Assembly: GCF_011300215.1 (NCBI RefSeq)
Contig: NZ_CP049866.1
Span: 2,977,001-3,041,000, forward strand
DNA length: 64,000 bases
DNA from: Nocardioides piscis
GTDB lineage: Bacteria > Actinomycetota > Actinomycetes > Propionibacteriales > Nocardioidaceae
Direction: 5' to 3'
In this document: positions 25,795 through 34,421 of the stretch, one piece after another
Layout of the letters: each line of letters begins with the position of its first letter
Numbering within the stretch: the first letter of the stretch is position 1
The notes under the pieces: generated by a model
Told to the model about the DNA's origin: nothing
Seen by the model: only the letters and a program-made list of their open reading frames with translations
Databases searched by the model: none
Made by a program: the position numbers and the translations under genes

Positions 25795-27326
25795 CGGTCT
25801 CCCCTCAGGTGTGTTCGGTCTCGGGTCGGTCGCTTGCCCGACCACGTGGGCGAACCTTGTCGACGATACGTGACCAGGATGAAGGTGAGACAGAGGATGG
25901 ACATGAAGACGATGACGCGTCCCGGCCATGCTCCCATCGCCACCGCCGGTGTCAGGTCATCGGCCAGGGCGACCTCACCCTGCAGGACGGCTCGGGTCCG
26001 CGGGGGTGCCGACTCCAGGACCTTCCCGTCGGGGGCGATGATCCCGGAGACGCCGTTGATGGCCGCGACCACGACATAGCGCCCGGTCTCGATGGCACGC
26101 AGGCGGCTGATCTCGAACTGCTGGTCGATCTGCGCGGTGTTGATGAACATCGCGTTGCTGGTCTGCACGGTGACCAGCTGGCCGCCGCCCGCCACCTGGC
26201 CGTGGATGACGTCGTCGTAGGACACGTCGAAGCAGATCGCGTCGGCGACCAGGGCACCGGCCGCACGCAGCGGCTCCAGGCTGGTGCCGCGCGCCATGTC
26301 CCGCGGGATCAGGGCGAGCTGGCCGTAGGAGTCGGGGATGAACGAACCGCGGAACGGGATGTATTCGCCGTACGGCACGGGGTGCCGCTTGGTGTAGCGG
26401 TCTCCCCCGCCGGTCTGGGGCTGCCAGACGATGCCCTGGTTGAGCACCTCCTTCTCGCGCGGCGAGTCGACCATGCCGCCCACCAGGATCGGCACCCCGA
26501 TGGCATCAGAGGCCCGGGTGATGTGCGAGTTGGCCTCCGCGTCGAGGAACGGGTCGACGGCGGTGGAGTTCTCCGACCACACGACCAGGTCGACGCCGTC
26601 GCCGGACTCAGCCAGGTCGACGGTGGCGTCGGCGAAGGCACGGGTGATCTCGCGGTGGTGGGCCAGGACGTCGGTGCCGTCCCCCGGCACGTCGGCCTGC
26701 ACCGCTGCGACGTCGAGCCGCTCCTCGTGCGCGATGTCGAGGTCGAGCGCCATGGGCAGCCCGCAGGCCGCCACCAGCGCCGCCACCGCCGCGGCCGCCG
26801 GGATCCGGTTGCGCAGCCGGCTGGTGACCAGCCAGGCCGCAGTCGTGCCGGTCAGGGCGATGAGCAGGCTGGTGCCGGTCATGCCGAGCCAGGGCAGTCC
26901 GGCCGCCCACACCGTGTCGGCACTGCCGAAGGACAACCGCCCCCAGGTGAGCCCTCCGAAGGGCCAGGCCCCGCGCCAGGTCTCGACGGAGACCCACAGG
27001 AGGGCCGACCACACGGGCCAGGCAGGCAGCCGAGCGACCGCGGCCAGGCCGAGCCCCAGGGGGATGAAGTAGAGCGACTGCACGCCGGCCAGGGCAACCC
27101 ACGCGTCGACGCCGACCGCTCGCAGCCACCACAGCAGGGCGCCGAAGAACGCGAGCCCGAAGGTCCAGCTCGGCAGCCACGCGCGGCGCAGTGAGGTCCC
27201 GCGCACGCTGAGGGCCAGGACCGCCACCCCCAACGGCAGTGCGGCTGCGAAACCGACCGGCGCGAACCCCGTCGACAGCACGAGGCCGCCGAGAACGGCG
27301 GCGAGGCAGCGGACCAGCACGGGCAC
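25791..27326 (-). CDS. lnt: Apolipoprotein N-acyltransferase
   Basis: A 511-aa membrane enzyme that N-acylates the lipidated cysteine of lipoproteins. The N-terminal half has six or seven membrane segments, followed by a nitrilase-type domain with the Glu-Lys-Cys triad in VVWSENS, DRYTKRHPVPYGEY and DAICFDVSYDD. A second GTG at 27320 is a better start by promoter spacing: TAGTTT at 27327-27332 lies 6 nt upstream of it. It heads an lnt-ppm-fxsA operon. Confidence 0.93.
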   Translation of the reverse strand: MPVLVRCLAAVLGGLVLSTGFAPVGFAAALPLGVAVLALSVRGTSLRRAWLPSWTFGLAFFGALLWWLRAVGVDAWVALAGVQSLYFIPLGLGLAAVARLPAWPVWSALLWVSVETWRGAWPFGGLTWGRLSFGSADTVWAAGLPWLGMTGTSLLIALTGTTAAWLVTSRLRNRIPAAAAVAALVAACGLPMALDLDIAHEERLDVAAVQADVPGDGTDVLAHHREITRAFADATVDLAESGDGVDLVVWSENSTAVDPFLDAEANSHITRASDAIGVPILVGGMVDSPREKEVLNQGIVWQPQTGGGDRYTKRHPVPYGEYIPFRGSFIPDSYGQLALIPRDMARGTSLEPLRAAGALVADAICFDVSYDDVIHGQVAGGGQLVTVQTSNAMFINTAQIDQQFEISRLRAIETGRYVVVAAINGVSGIIAPDGKVLESAPPRTRAVLQGEVALADDLTPAVAMGAWPGRVIVFMSILCLTFILVTYRRQGSPTWSGKRPTRDRTHLRGDR

Positions 27327-27724
27327 AAACTAGCCTCAGACACCTGACTTGCAGTGGACGGGAGGGTCGCACACCCTTCGGACCAACCCGACGTCGCGCT
27401 GGCTGCGGACGGCAGGAAGTTGTCTACGGAGCCTGCGCCCCTCCCGTGTCCGCCCACGTGGAGCGAACCGACCTCCGTGGACCGGTTCGGCTCAGATGCT
27501 GGCTTCACACCTTCCGATCCGCCACTCGGACGTCGGTCCGCCCGGCACGTTCTGCACGGGTGGACTCCGGAACCTTCGTCGCCGCGAGCCCTGGTGTCAA
27601 CACGTCGCTGACCTGCGGAAACGGGTGTTCTGGCTGGTCAGCGCAGCGTCCGCTCCGCACAACGAGTGGGCAAATTGTCGAGAGAGCGGCGTGTCGTCGC
27701 GAGACACGCCGGGAGCGGTCTTCG
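27327..27724. other. 398-bp intergenic region without a supported gene
   Basis: Open frames here have no recognisable motif and start weakly. The only structures seen are the lnt -10-like box at its left edge and the hairpin at 27687-27711. No tRNA or riboswitch fold was recognised. Confidence 0.6.
27687..27711 (-). terminator. Hairpin downstream of the lysine operon
   Basis: CGGCGTGTC and GACACGCCG form a perfect 9-bp stem with a 7-base loop, 14 bases after the stop of kal. There is no strong U-tract on the minus strand, so the terminator call is tentative. Confidence 0.45.
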
Positions 27725-28123
27725 TCAGGGGGCGGCAGCGGGCACGACCACGGTTCCGGTGGCTGTCGTGGCGACGATGGCCGGCTCCAGGATCGTGGCG
27801 GCACCGGGTGCCTCAGGGGTGGGCGCACCTCGGCCGACCACCCTCACCTCGAAGTCGATGACCCGGCTGCGGGTGCCCGCTCGGACCAGGGTCGCGGTGA
27901 CCTCCAGGAGGTCCCCTGCCCGGACAGGGGCCTTGAACTGCACGTCGGAATAGGACGCGAAAAGTCCCTCGTCTCCGTCGAGACGGATGCAGAGCTCGGT
28001 GGCGACGTCGCCGAAGAGCCCGAGCGAGTAGGCGCCGTCCACGAGGTTGCCGGCGTAGTGGGTGTGGCTGTACGGCACGTAGCGGCGGTGCGTGATCGCC
28101 GTACCGACACGAGAGTCGTTCAT
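27725..28123 (-). CDS. kal: 3-Aminobutyryl-CoA ammonia-lyase (hotdog fold)
   Basis: A 132-aa hotdog-fold protein. In lysine fermentation Kal removes ammonia from L-3-aminobutyryl-CoA to give crotonyl-CoA. The assignment rests on HYAGNLVDGAYSLGLFGDVATEL, the hotdog V-Q-F-K-A-P-V-R-A-G-D segment, and position: its ATG overlaps the kamE stop (ATGA) in a kdd-kamD-kamE-kal run. A generic MaoC-like dehydratase is the alternative. Confidence 0.83.
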   Translation of the reverse strand: MNDSRVGTAITHRRYVPYSHTHYAGNLVDGAYSLGLFGDVATELCIRLDGDEGLFASYSDVQFKAPVRAGDLLEVTATLVRAGTRSRVIDFEVRVVGRGAPTPEAPGAATILEPAIVATTATGTVVVPAAAP

Positions 28124-28907
28124 GACGCCGTCCTGTCCTGGGGGGCTGCGGTGAGGCGGTGGACGAGGAACGAAGCGACCTCGCCGGGGGTCGTGCCGCG
28201 ACTGAACACCCGGTCCACGCCCAGGTCGGCAGCCATGCTCTCGTCGAACCGGGGGCCCCCGACCACGAGGAGCGGTCGCTTGGCGGCAGGGTAGGACTCG
28301 CGGAAGGCAGCCGACATCTCGCGGGTGTTGAGCAGGTGGGCGTCGCGCTGGGTGACGACCTGGGAGACCAGGACGGCGTCGGCCTTCTCCGCGCGAGCAG
28401 CCGCCACCAGCTCGGGCACCGACACCTGGGCGCCGAGGTTGACGACCTTGACCTCGCGGTAGTACTCCAGCCCCTTCTCCCCGCGAACCCCTTGATGTTC
28501 AAGATCGCGTCGATGCCGACGGTGTGGGCGTCGGTGCCGATGCACCCGCCCACGACCACCAGCCGGCGGCGCATGGCCCGCTTGATCGCCGCGTTGGCCT
28601 CCTTGGGCGTCAGCAGGGGGTAGTCGCGCTCGACGACCTCGACCTTGCTGGTGTCCACGAGGTGGTTGACGCGACCATAGACGACGAAGAAGGTGAAGTC
28701 GGGTCCCATCGCCTTCGCGTGCACGACGAGGGCCGGGTCCATGCCCATCTTGTTGGCGAGCTGCGCCGCCGCACCCTCGGCGACCTTCGACTCGCGTTCG
28801 CCGACCGAGGAGACGGGCAGCGTGAAGGACAGCTGCACCATGCCGTCGCCGGTGGTGTCGCCATACGGACGGACGATGTGGGACTGCGTGTCGGTGCCCG
28901 CACTCAT
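28120..28907 (-). pseudogene. kamE: Lysine 5,6-aminomutase beta subunit, frameshifted
   Basis: KamE binds adenosylcobalamin and, with KamD, converts beta-lysine to 3,5-diaminohexanoate. The first frame (28907 down to about 28480) carries the B12 motif D-A-H-T-V-G (Asp126, His128, Gly131). It then fails in a C4 run at 28479-28482. The second frame resumes with GEKGLEYYREVKVVNLGAQV and runs to 28120. One added base restores 262 aa and a length divisible by three. The gene overlaps kamD and kal by four bases each, as an active operon would, so a read error is likely. Confidence 0.9.
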
Positions 28908-30469
28908 TCCTTGGCCTCCAGGATCTCGGTCGCCGGGTTGTAGTAGTCGCGGGCCTTGCGAGCCACGCCGTCGAGGCCCCGGCCCTTGTCGGCGGGGCGC
29001 TTCATCAGGCCGAAGGTGCCGTCGGCGATCGCGTCGAGCAGGCCGTTGTCGTGCCTCTCGATGTCGGAGAGGAGCTGGATGGAGTCTCCGAGGACCTCGT
29101 TGGCCCGGTTGACGATGAACCCGCCGGGCTTGGGCTGGAAGTCCTCGTGCAGGTTGCCGACCGCGTTCATCACGTAGCGGACGTTCTGCAGCGCGAGGTC
29201 GCGGTCGGAGAGCCAGGGGGTCACCACGGCCTCGGTCATCATCCCGACCAGCAGGATCCCCTGGTCGGTCAGGGCGCCCACCAGGTTGAAGAAGCCGTCG
29301 AGGAGATAGCCCTTGAAGACGTCGCCGGTCATGTGCCGGGTCGGCGGCATCCACTTCAGCGGGGCCTTCGGGAACAGGTCGCGGGCCAGCATCGCGTGCG
29401 CGAGCTCGAGGCGGAAGGAGTCCGGCACCTCGGGGTCGATCTCGAAGGCGTGCCCCAGGCCGAGCTGCCAGTCCTCGAGCCCGGCCTCCTTGGCGAAGTA
29501 TTCGTTGAGGAGCTGGCTGGTCGTGACCGTGTGTGCAGCCTCGACGGCGTCGGCGGTGGTGAGGTAGTTGTCCTCGCCGGTGTTGATGATGATGCCTGCG
29601 CGGGCGTGGACCTGGCGGCTGAACCGCTGGTCCACGAAGGTGCGGATCGGGTTGATGTCGCGGAAGAGGATGCCGTACATCGAGTCGTTGAGCATCATGT
29701 CGAGGCGTTCCATGCCGGCCAGCGCCGCGATCTCGGGCATGCAGAGCCCCGAGGCGTAGTTGGTCAGCCGGACGTAGCGGCCGAGCTCGCGTGACGTCTC
29801 GTCGAGCGCCGCGCGCATCAGCCTGAAGTTCTCCTGCGTGGCGTAGGTCCCGGCGAAACCCTCACGCGTCGCACCCTCGGGCACGAAGTCGAGCAGGGAC
29901 TGCCCGGTGCTGCGGATGACCGCGATCACGTCGGCGCCCTCACGGGCCGCGTTCTGCGCCTGCGGGATGTCCTCGTGGATGTCGCCGGTGGCCACGATGA
30001 GATAGATCCACGGCTTGTGCGGGGCGTCGCCGATCCTGGTGATCATGCGCTCGCGCTCCACGCGGCGGCGGTCGATGCGCCGGATGCCCTTGCCCACCGC
30101 CGTACGCGCTGCCGAGGTGGCCCGCGCGGCGTCCTTGCCCTCGGGGAGGCGGAAGGTCACCGAACCTGCGGACGCCTTCTGGGCCAGCACGAGGAGGTCC
30201 TCGGCCTCACCGCGCCGCAGGGCGTCCCAGACCGGGAGGGCCACACCGTGCTCGAGGCCGACGTCGGCGCGCACCACGTCGAGCAGCCGGTTGACCCAGG
30301 GTGTGCCCTCGGCGTCGGCACCCTGCAGGCCCGCGAGCCGCAGGGTGGCGCGCTCGACGGAGACGGTCGTGTGCTTCTTGGCGGTGTTGACGATGGGCCG
30401 CCCGACCCGGCGTGCGAGCGAGCGCGCCTCGCGGACCTGGGCAGCGTCGAGCCCGAGCTTGCCGGCCAT
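28904..30469 (-). CDS. kamD: Lysine 5,6-aminomutase alpha subunit
   Basis: A 521-aa PLP- and B12-dependent mutase subunit with a TIM-barrel. It is recognised from segments such as KKHTTVSVERATLRL, IVATGDIHEDIPQAQ, GLCMPEIAALAGMERLDMM, LNDSMYGILFRDIN and FEIDPEVPDSF. With KamE it moves the terminal amino group of beta-lysine or lysine from C6 to C5. The ATG at 30469 shares a base with the kdd stop; a GTG one codon upstream is possible. Confidence 0.94.
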   Translation of the reverse strand: MAGKLGLDAAQVREARSLARRVGRPIVNTAKKHTTVSVERATLRLAGLQGADAEGTPWVNRLLDVVRADVGLEHGVALPVWDALRRGEAEDLLVLAQKASAGSVTFRLPEGKDAARATSAARTAVGKGIRRIDRRRVERERMITRIGDAPHKPWIYLIVATGDIHEDIPQAQNAAREGADVIAVIRSTGQSLLDFVPEGATREGFAGTYATQENFRLMRAALDETSRELGRYVRLTNYASGLCMPEIAALAGMERLDMMLNDSMYGILFRDINPIRTFVDQRFSRQVHARAGIIINTGEDNYLTTADAVEAAHTVTTSQLLNEYFAKEAGLEDWQLGLGHAFEIDPEVPDSFRLELAHAMLARDLFPKAPLKWMPPTRHMTGDVFKGYLLDGFFNLVGALTDQGILLVGMMTEAVVTPWLSDRDLALQNVRYVMNAVGNLHEDFQPKPGGFIVNRANEVLGDSIQLLSDIERHDNGLLDAIADGTFGLMKRPADKGRGLDGVARKARDYYNPATEILEAKE

Positions 30470-31503
30470 CACAGCCGCCGCTCGAAGAGGTCGCGCACGC
30501 CGTCGTTGCCGCGCAGGAGCTCGAGGGCGTAGGACGCGTGCCCCGGGACGTAGCCGTTGCCGATGACCATGCGCACGTCGGCCGCCAGCCCCTCGGCGCC
30601 GAGCGCTGCGGCAGGGAAGGAGGTCGCCATCGAGAAGAAGATGACGGTGCCGCGCTCGGCGGTCGCGAGGATCGCGCCACCCTCACAGCCTGGTACGTCG
30701 ACGCAGACCACCGTGACGTCGGCCGGTCCCCCGGCCTTGTGCACCTCGTCGCGGAGCACGATCGGATCGCGCGCATCGGCGACGACGACCTCGTCGGCCA
30801 GCCCCGAGTCTCTCAGCAGTGCCGCCTCCGTCTCGTGCGGCACGACGCCAATGAGCCGACCGGCGCCGGCCTGGCGAGCTGCCGCGAGGCTCAACGAGCC
30901 GGACTTGCCTCCGCCGCCGATCACCGCGACGGTCGGCTCGACGTAGTCGGCGACCACGCGGGCGGTGAGGGCGGGCGCGCCGCACACGTCCATGACGCTC
31001 AGGCTGAGGTCGGCCGGCAGGTCGTCGGGAATCCGCGCGGCGATCGACCGGCCGAAGAGGACCGCGTAGCCGGAGCAGGGCACCTGCTCCCCCAGCCCGT
31101 CCCACCCGGCCAGCTCGTCCTCGATGACGAGCGGGGTCAGGGTCAGGCTGACGAGCGTCGCCACCCGGTCCCCCACCTCGAGCCCCAGGGTCGACTCGGG
31201 ACCCACCTCCTCGACCACGCCGATGAGCATCCCGCCGGAGCCGGTCTCGGGGTTCTGCATCTTCCCGCGCGTGCGCACGATGTCGAGGACCTCGGCGCGA
31301 ACCGCTGCCCCGTCGCCGCCGTGCTTGCGCTCCAGCTGACGGAAGGAGGCGGCGTCGAGGTTGAGCCGCTCGACACGGACCCGCACCTCGTCGGGCCACA
31401 GCTCGCAGCGGGTGTCGAGGCGCTGTGCGGCCTGCGGCAGCACCCTGCCGGGGTCGAGGACCCGGTGCAGGCCCGTTGGATCGCTGGGTCGAGGGCGGGT
31501 CAT
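30469..31503 (-). CDS. kdd: L-erythro-3,5-diaminohexanoate dehydrogenase
   Basis: A 344-aa NAD-dependent enzyme that oxidises 3,5-diaminohexanoate to 5-amino-3-oxohexanoate. Supporting segments are VRVERLNLDAASF, RGKMQNPETGSGGML, a Rossmann motif in TVAVIGGGGKSGSLSL and the late MVIGNGYVPGHASYALEL. It is the first gene of the kdd-kamD-kamE-kal operon, with SD GGAGGA before ATG 31503. The following pathway enzyme Kce is not in this window. Confidence 0.93.
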   Translation of the reverse strand: MTRPRPSDPTGLHRVLDPGRVLPQAAQRLDTRCELWPDEVRVRVERLNLDAASFRQLERKHGGDGAAVRAEVLDIVRTRGKMQNPETGSGGMLIGVVEEVGPESTLGLEVGDRVATLVSLTLTPLVIEDELAGWDGLGEQVPCSGYAVLFGRSIAARIPDDLPADLSLSVMDVCGAPALTARVVADYVEPTVAVIGGGGKSGSLSLAAARQAGAGRLIGVVPHETEAALLRDSGLADEVVVADARDPIVLRDEVHKAGGPADVTVVCVDVPGCEGGAILATAERGTVIFFSMATSFPAAALGAEGLAADVRMVIGNGYVPGHASYALELLRGNDGVRDLFERRL

Positions 31504-31557
31504 GCCGCTTGTCCTCCGTCGTGGGTGGTGTCTAACCGGAAATCTTGCGGAGCGCCA

Positions 31558-31588
31558 TTGGACTTGCCGGATGATCTCCTCGTATCGT
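31558..31588 (+). promoter_or_regulatory. Possible kamA promoter
   Basis: TTGGAC (31558-31563) and TATCGT (31583-31588) are spaced by 19 bases in the 154-bp region between the divergent kdd and kamA genes. Placed by consensus only. Confidence 0.35.
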
Positions 31589-31657
31589 GACAGAGGAGGC
31601 GCAGGTCACACAACTGACGCGCCGTAACCGTGGAACGCACACTCACCTGGGAGCAGC

Positions 31658-33112
31658 ATGAGCATCGAGACCGCCATCGGCCTGGAGACGGCTCAGCCGT
31701 ACCCCTACCAGCGCACGGAGCTCGTCGAGCCCGACTGGACCCGCTTCCCGGGGTGGAAGGACGTCACGAGTGCCGAGTGGGCCTCCGTGCAGTGGCAGCG
31801 CGCCCACTGCATCAAGAACGTCAAGCAGCTGCGCGAGCTGCTGGGCGACGTGGTGGACGAGCGGTTCTATGCCGACCTCGAGCGCGACCAGGCCGAGCGC
31901 GCCACGATGTCGATGCTGGTCCCCCCGCAGATGATGAACACGATGGTCCCCAGCTTCGAGCCGACCCGCCCCGGCGCGGTGACCGAGGCCTTCTATGCCG
32001 ACCCGGTGCGTCACTACATGCTCCCGGTGTTCAGCGATCGCCGTACGGACTGGGCGTCGCACCCGCACGCGGCGCGCGACTCCCTCCACGAGCACGACAT
32101 GTGGGCGACCGAGGGGCTCACGCACCGCTATCCCACCAAGGTCCTCGCCGAGCTGCTCCCGACCTGCCCGCAGTACTGCGGCCACTGCACCCGCATGGAC
32201 CTCGTCGGAAACTCGACCCCGGTCATCGACAAGCTCAAGTTCGTCGGCAAGCCCAACGACCGGCTCGGGGACATGATCGACTACCTGCGGCGCACCCCGT
32301 CGGTGCGCGACGTCGTGGTCTCCGGCGGCGACGTGGCCAACATGCCGTGGCCCAGGCTCGAGGCCTTCCTCGACCAGCTGCTCGAGATCGACAACATCCG
32401 CGACATCCGCCTCGCCACCAAGGCGCTTGTCGGGCTCCCCCAGCACTGGCTCCAGCCCGACGTCGTCGACGGTGTCGCCCGCGTCTGCGCCGTCGCGCGC
32501 TCGCGTGGTGTCTCGATCGCGATGCACACCCACGCCAACCACGCGAACTCGGTGACGCCGCTGGTGGCCCAGGCCGCCGGCGCGATGCTGAACGCGGGGC
32601 TGCGCGACGTCCGCAACCAGGGAGTGCTGCTCAACGGCGTCAACGCCGACCCGCACGCGCTCCTCGACCTCTGCTTCCGTCTCCTCGACGGGGCGCAGAT
32701 CATGCCCTACTACTTCTACATGTGCGACATGATCCCGTTCTCGGAGCACTGGCGCGTCTCGGTGGCCGACGCCCAGCGCCTCCAGCACCACATCATGGGA
32801 TATCTCCCCGGCTTCGCAACCCCGCGCATCGTCTGCGACGTGCCGTTCGTCGGCAAGCGCTGGGTCCACCAGCTCGCCGACTACGACACCGAGCGCGGCA
32901 TCTCCTACTGGAGCAAGAACTACCGCACCTCCATCGAGGCCACCGACGAGGACGCGCTGACCCGCACCTACGAGTACTACGACCCGATCCACACCCTCCC
33001 CGCTGCGGGCCAGGCGTGGTGGGCCGAGCACGGCCAGCTCGACGAGTCCGCGCTCAAGGCCGCCGAGGTCGCGGAGGCGTCGCGGCGTACCGCTGCACTG
33101 CAGGCCTGGTGA
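31658..33112 (+). CDS. kamA: Lysine 2,3-aminomutase (radical SAM, PLP)
   Basis: A 484-aa enzyme that converts L-lysine to L-beta-lysine, the first step of the pathway. The radical-SAM cluster is C-P-Q-Y-C-G-H-C (Cys170, Cys174, Cys177), a Cx3Cx2C motif. VVSGGDVANMPW and MHTHANHANSVTP match the KamA barrel, and a Lys in DVPFVGKRW is a possible PLP site. SD GGGAG precedes ATG 31658. It is divergent from the rest of the cluster. Confidence 0.92.
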   Translation: MSIETAIGLETAQPYPYQRTELVEPDWTRFPGWKDVTSAEWASVQWQRAHCIKNVKQLRELLGDVVDERFYADLERDQAERATMSMLVPPQMMNTMVPSFEPTRPGAVTEAFYADPVRHYMLPVFSDRRTDWASHPHAARDSLHEHDMWATEGLTHRYPTKVLAELLPTCPQYCGHCTRMDLVGNSTPVIDKLKFVGKPNDRLGDMIDYLRRTPSVRDVVVSGGDVANMPWPRLEAFLDQLLEIDNIRDIRLATKALVGLPQHWLQPDVVDGVARVCAVARSRGVSIAMHTHANHANSVTPLVAQAAGAMLNAGLRDVRNQGVLLNGVNADPHALLDLCFRLLDGAQIMPYYFYMCDMIPFSEHWRVSVADAQRLQHHIMGYLPGFATPRIVCDVPFVGKRWVHQLADYDTERGISYWSKNYRTSIEATDEDALTRTYEYYDPIHTLPAAGQAWWAEHGQLDESALKAAEVAEASRRTAALQAW

Positions 33113-33150
33113 GCCTCCACTCGAGTCATCGGTCGGTGCTTGAGGCTGCG

Positions 33151-33228
33151 GAGTCCCCGCCCGGGCGGGGACTCCTGCACCCATAGGGGGTTGCACCACC
33201 CAACACGTGCGCGACTCGCCCACCAAGT
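33151..33228 (+). repeat. Left 78-bp inverted repeat with 24-bp palindrome
   Basis: This segment begins with a perfect 24-base palindrome (33151-33174; arm GAGTCCCCGCCC and its complement) and continues with CTGCACCCATAGGGGGTTGC. Its reverse complement recurs at 34262-34339 with 64 of 78 positions equal by my count. The palindrome could also end kamA transcription. Confidence 0.75.
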
Positions 33229-33241
33229 GGCGGCGCTCGGG

Positions 33242-33250
33242 TTGTCCACA
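33242..33250 (+). promoter_or_regulatory. Perfect DnaA-box sequence TTGTCCACA
   Basis: TTGTCCACA equals the actinobacterial DnaA-box consensus. It lies between the left repeat and the AbiEi/DUF559 gene. A single box does not make an origin; it may be a regulatory site of that gene. Confidence 0.35.
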
Positions 33251-33302
33251 GGCCCGCGCGCCCCGGTTTGGACGAACGGTCCAGTCGGGCACGGATGGCA
33301 GC

Positions 33303-34256
33303 ATGGACAGCGACGACTTTCCGGTCCAGCTCGAGGACATCCGGCTGCGACGCGACCTCATCGAGGAAGGGTGGACCGACCGTGACATTGCACGTCAGGT
33401 CCGCCTCGGGACGTTGGCCCGGGTGCGGTACGGCGCCTACGTCTCAGCCTCGCTCGTAGTCCACTTGGACGCGGTCGGACGCATGCGAGTGCGCTCGCGG
33501 GCCGTGCTCAAGACCACTCATCCGTCCTCGGTGCTGAGTCACCAGGCATCTCTCGCTGAGTGGGGTGAACCGCTCTGGGGCCTTCCGCTGGACGCGGTCG
33601 ACTTGACCAGGACCGACGGTAGGGCCGGGCGGAGGGAAGCCGGGATCGTCCATCACCGAGCAAACCTGCCGGCAGATGACTGGACGGTCCGCAACGGAGT
33701 TCCTGTCGTCGTGCCCGCGCGCGCCGCGATCGAGGTGATCCTCACTCATCGCCCCGAGGTGGGCCTGGTGACGGCGTGCGGCGTTCTCAGCCGTGGGCAC
33801 GCGACCAGTGGCGATCTGCGCTCAGCCGCCAAGGCTGCCCAGCGCTGGCCGAACAGTCTCCACGCGCGGATCGTGCTCGCGCGCGCCGATCACCGACTCA
33901 CCAGTGTCGCCGAGGCTCGCACCTGGCAGTTGTTCCACGACCGCGGGATCCCAAGGCCGGAGCCCCAGGTCAAGGTGCATGACGAGTTCGGCGCACTGCT
34001 CGGCATCGTCGACTTCCTCTGGCGCAAGGCCGGGGTCTTTCTGGAGTTCGACGGCAGGCTCAAGTATGAGCAGTTTCGTCGCCCAGGCGAGACCCTCGAG
34101 CAATACCTCATGCGCGAGAAACGCCGAGAAGAGCTGATCTGTCAGGTCACCGGGTGGGTGTGCATCCGAATCACGTGGGCCGACCTCGAGAACCCCGTCC
34201 GGACAGCACGCCGTATTTCGCAGCTCCTGTCAGGTCGGACGAAGCCCGCCGCCTGA
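33303..34256 (+). CDS. AbiEi-type HTH / DUF559 (Vsr-like) protein
   Basis: A 317-aa protein. The N-terminus (about 12-50) resembles the AbiEi winged-helix antitoxin domain: LIEEGWTDRDIARQVRLGTLARVRYGAYV. The C-terminus (about 240-310) resembles the DUF559/Vsr endonuclease fold, with Asp in GIVDFLW, E-F-D-G then R-L-K-Y, a K-R-R-E-E-L helix, and GWVCIRITWADL, giving a plausible PD-(D/E)XK active site. No partner toxin gene is adjacent. The gene sits between 78-bp inverted repeats. ATG 33303 is chosen over the longer frame that runs through the repeat. Confidence 0.82.
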   Translation: MDSDDFPVQLEDIRLRRDLIEEGWTDRDIARQVRLGTLARVRYGAYVSASLVVHLDAVGRMRVRSRAVLKTTHPSSVLSHQASLAEWGEPLWGLPLDAVDLTRTDGRAGRREAGIVHHRANLPADDWTVRNGVPVVVPARAAIEVILTHRPEVGLVTACGVLSRGHATSGDLRSAAKAAQRWPNSLHARIVLARADHRLTSVAEARTWQLFHDRGIPRPEPQVKVHDEFGALLGIVDFLWRKAGVFLEFDGRLKYEQFRRPGETLEQYLMREKRREELICQVTGWVCIRITWADLENPVRTARRISQLLSGRTKPAA

Positions 34257-34261
34257 AGCGG

Positions 34262-34339
34262 ACTTTGTCGGCGAGTCTGGCACTGGGTGCCGGTTGCAAC
34301 CCCCTATACGTGCAGGAGTCCCCGCCCGGGCGGGGACCC
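34262..34339 (-). repeat. Right 78-bp inverted repeat
   Basis: This is the inverted copy of 33151-33228, including a perfect 20-base palindrome at 34318-34337. It starts six bases after the AbiEi/DUF559 stop codon. The copies agree best in the first 40 bases and again in GACTCGCC and AAGT at the inner end. Confidence 0.75.
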
Positions 34340-34421
34340 CGACAAGAGCGGATAGCCCGCACCCGAAAGGCGGCGCACAGCCCGTTCCTTCGGAGGCAAC
34401 CTCCCCGGGGACGCCGGCCAA

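Noticed and set aside
27349..27861. Plus-strand protein gene in the gap after lnt
   Set aside because: It has no recognisable motif, runs antisense into kal, and its composition is that of a GC-rich shadow frame.
28479..28482. Programmed ribosomal frameshift in kamE
   Set aside because: No slippery heptamer or downstream structure is evident, and five other genes show the same type of lesion; a sequencing error explains all.
33151..33174. Simple terminator of kamA only
   Set aside because: The palindrome could stop transcription, but an inverted copy with 50 further matching bases at 34262 shows that it belongs to a repeat pair.
33242..33250. Chromosomal or plasmid replication origin
   Set aside because: Only one perfect DnaA box is present, with no AT-rich region and no dnaA/dnaN or rep gene nearby.
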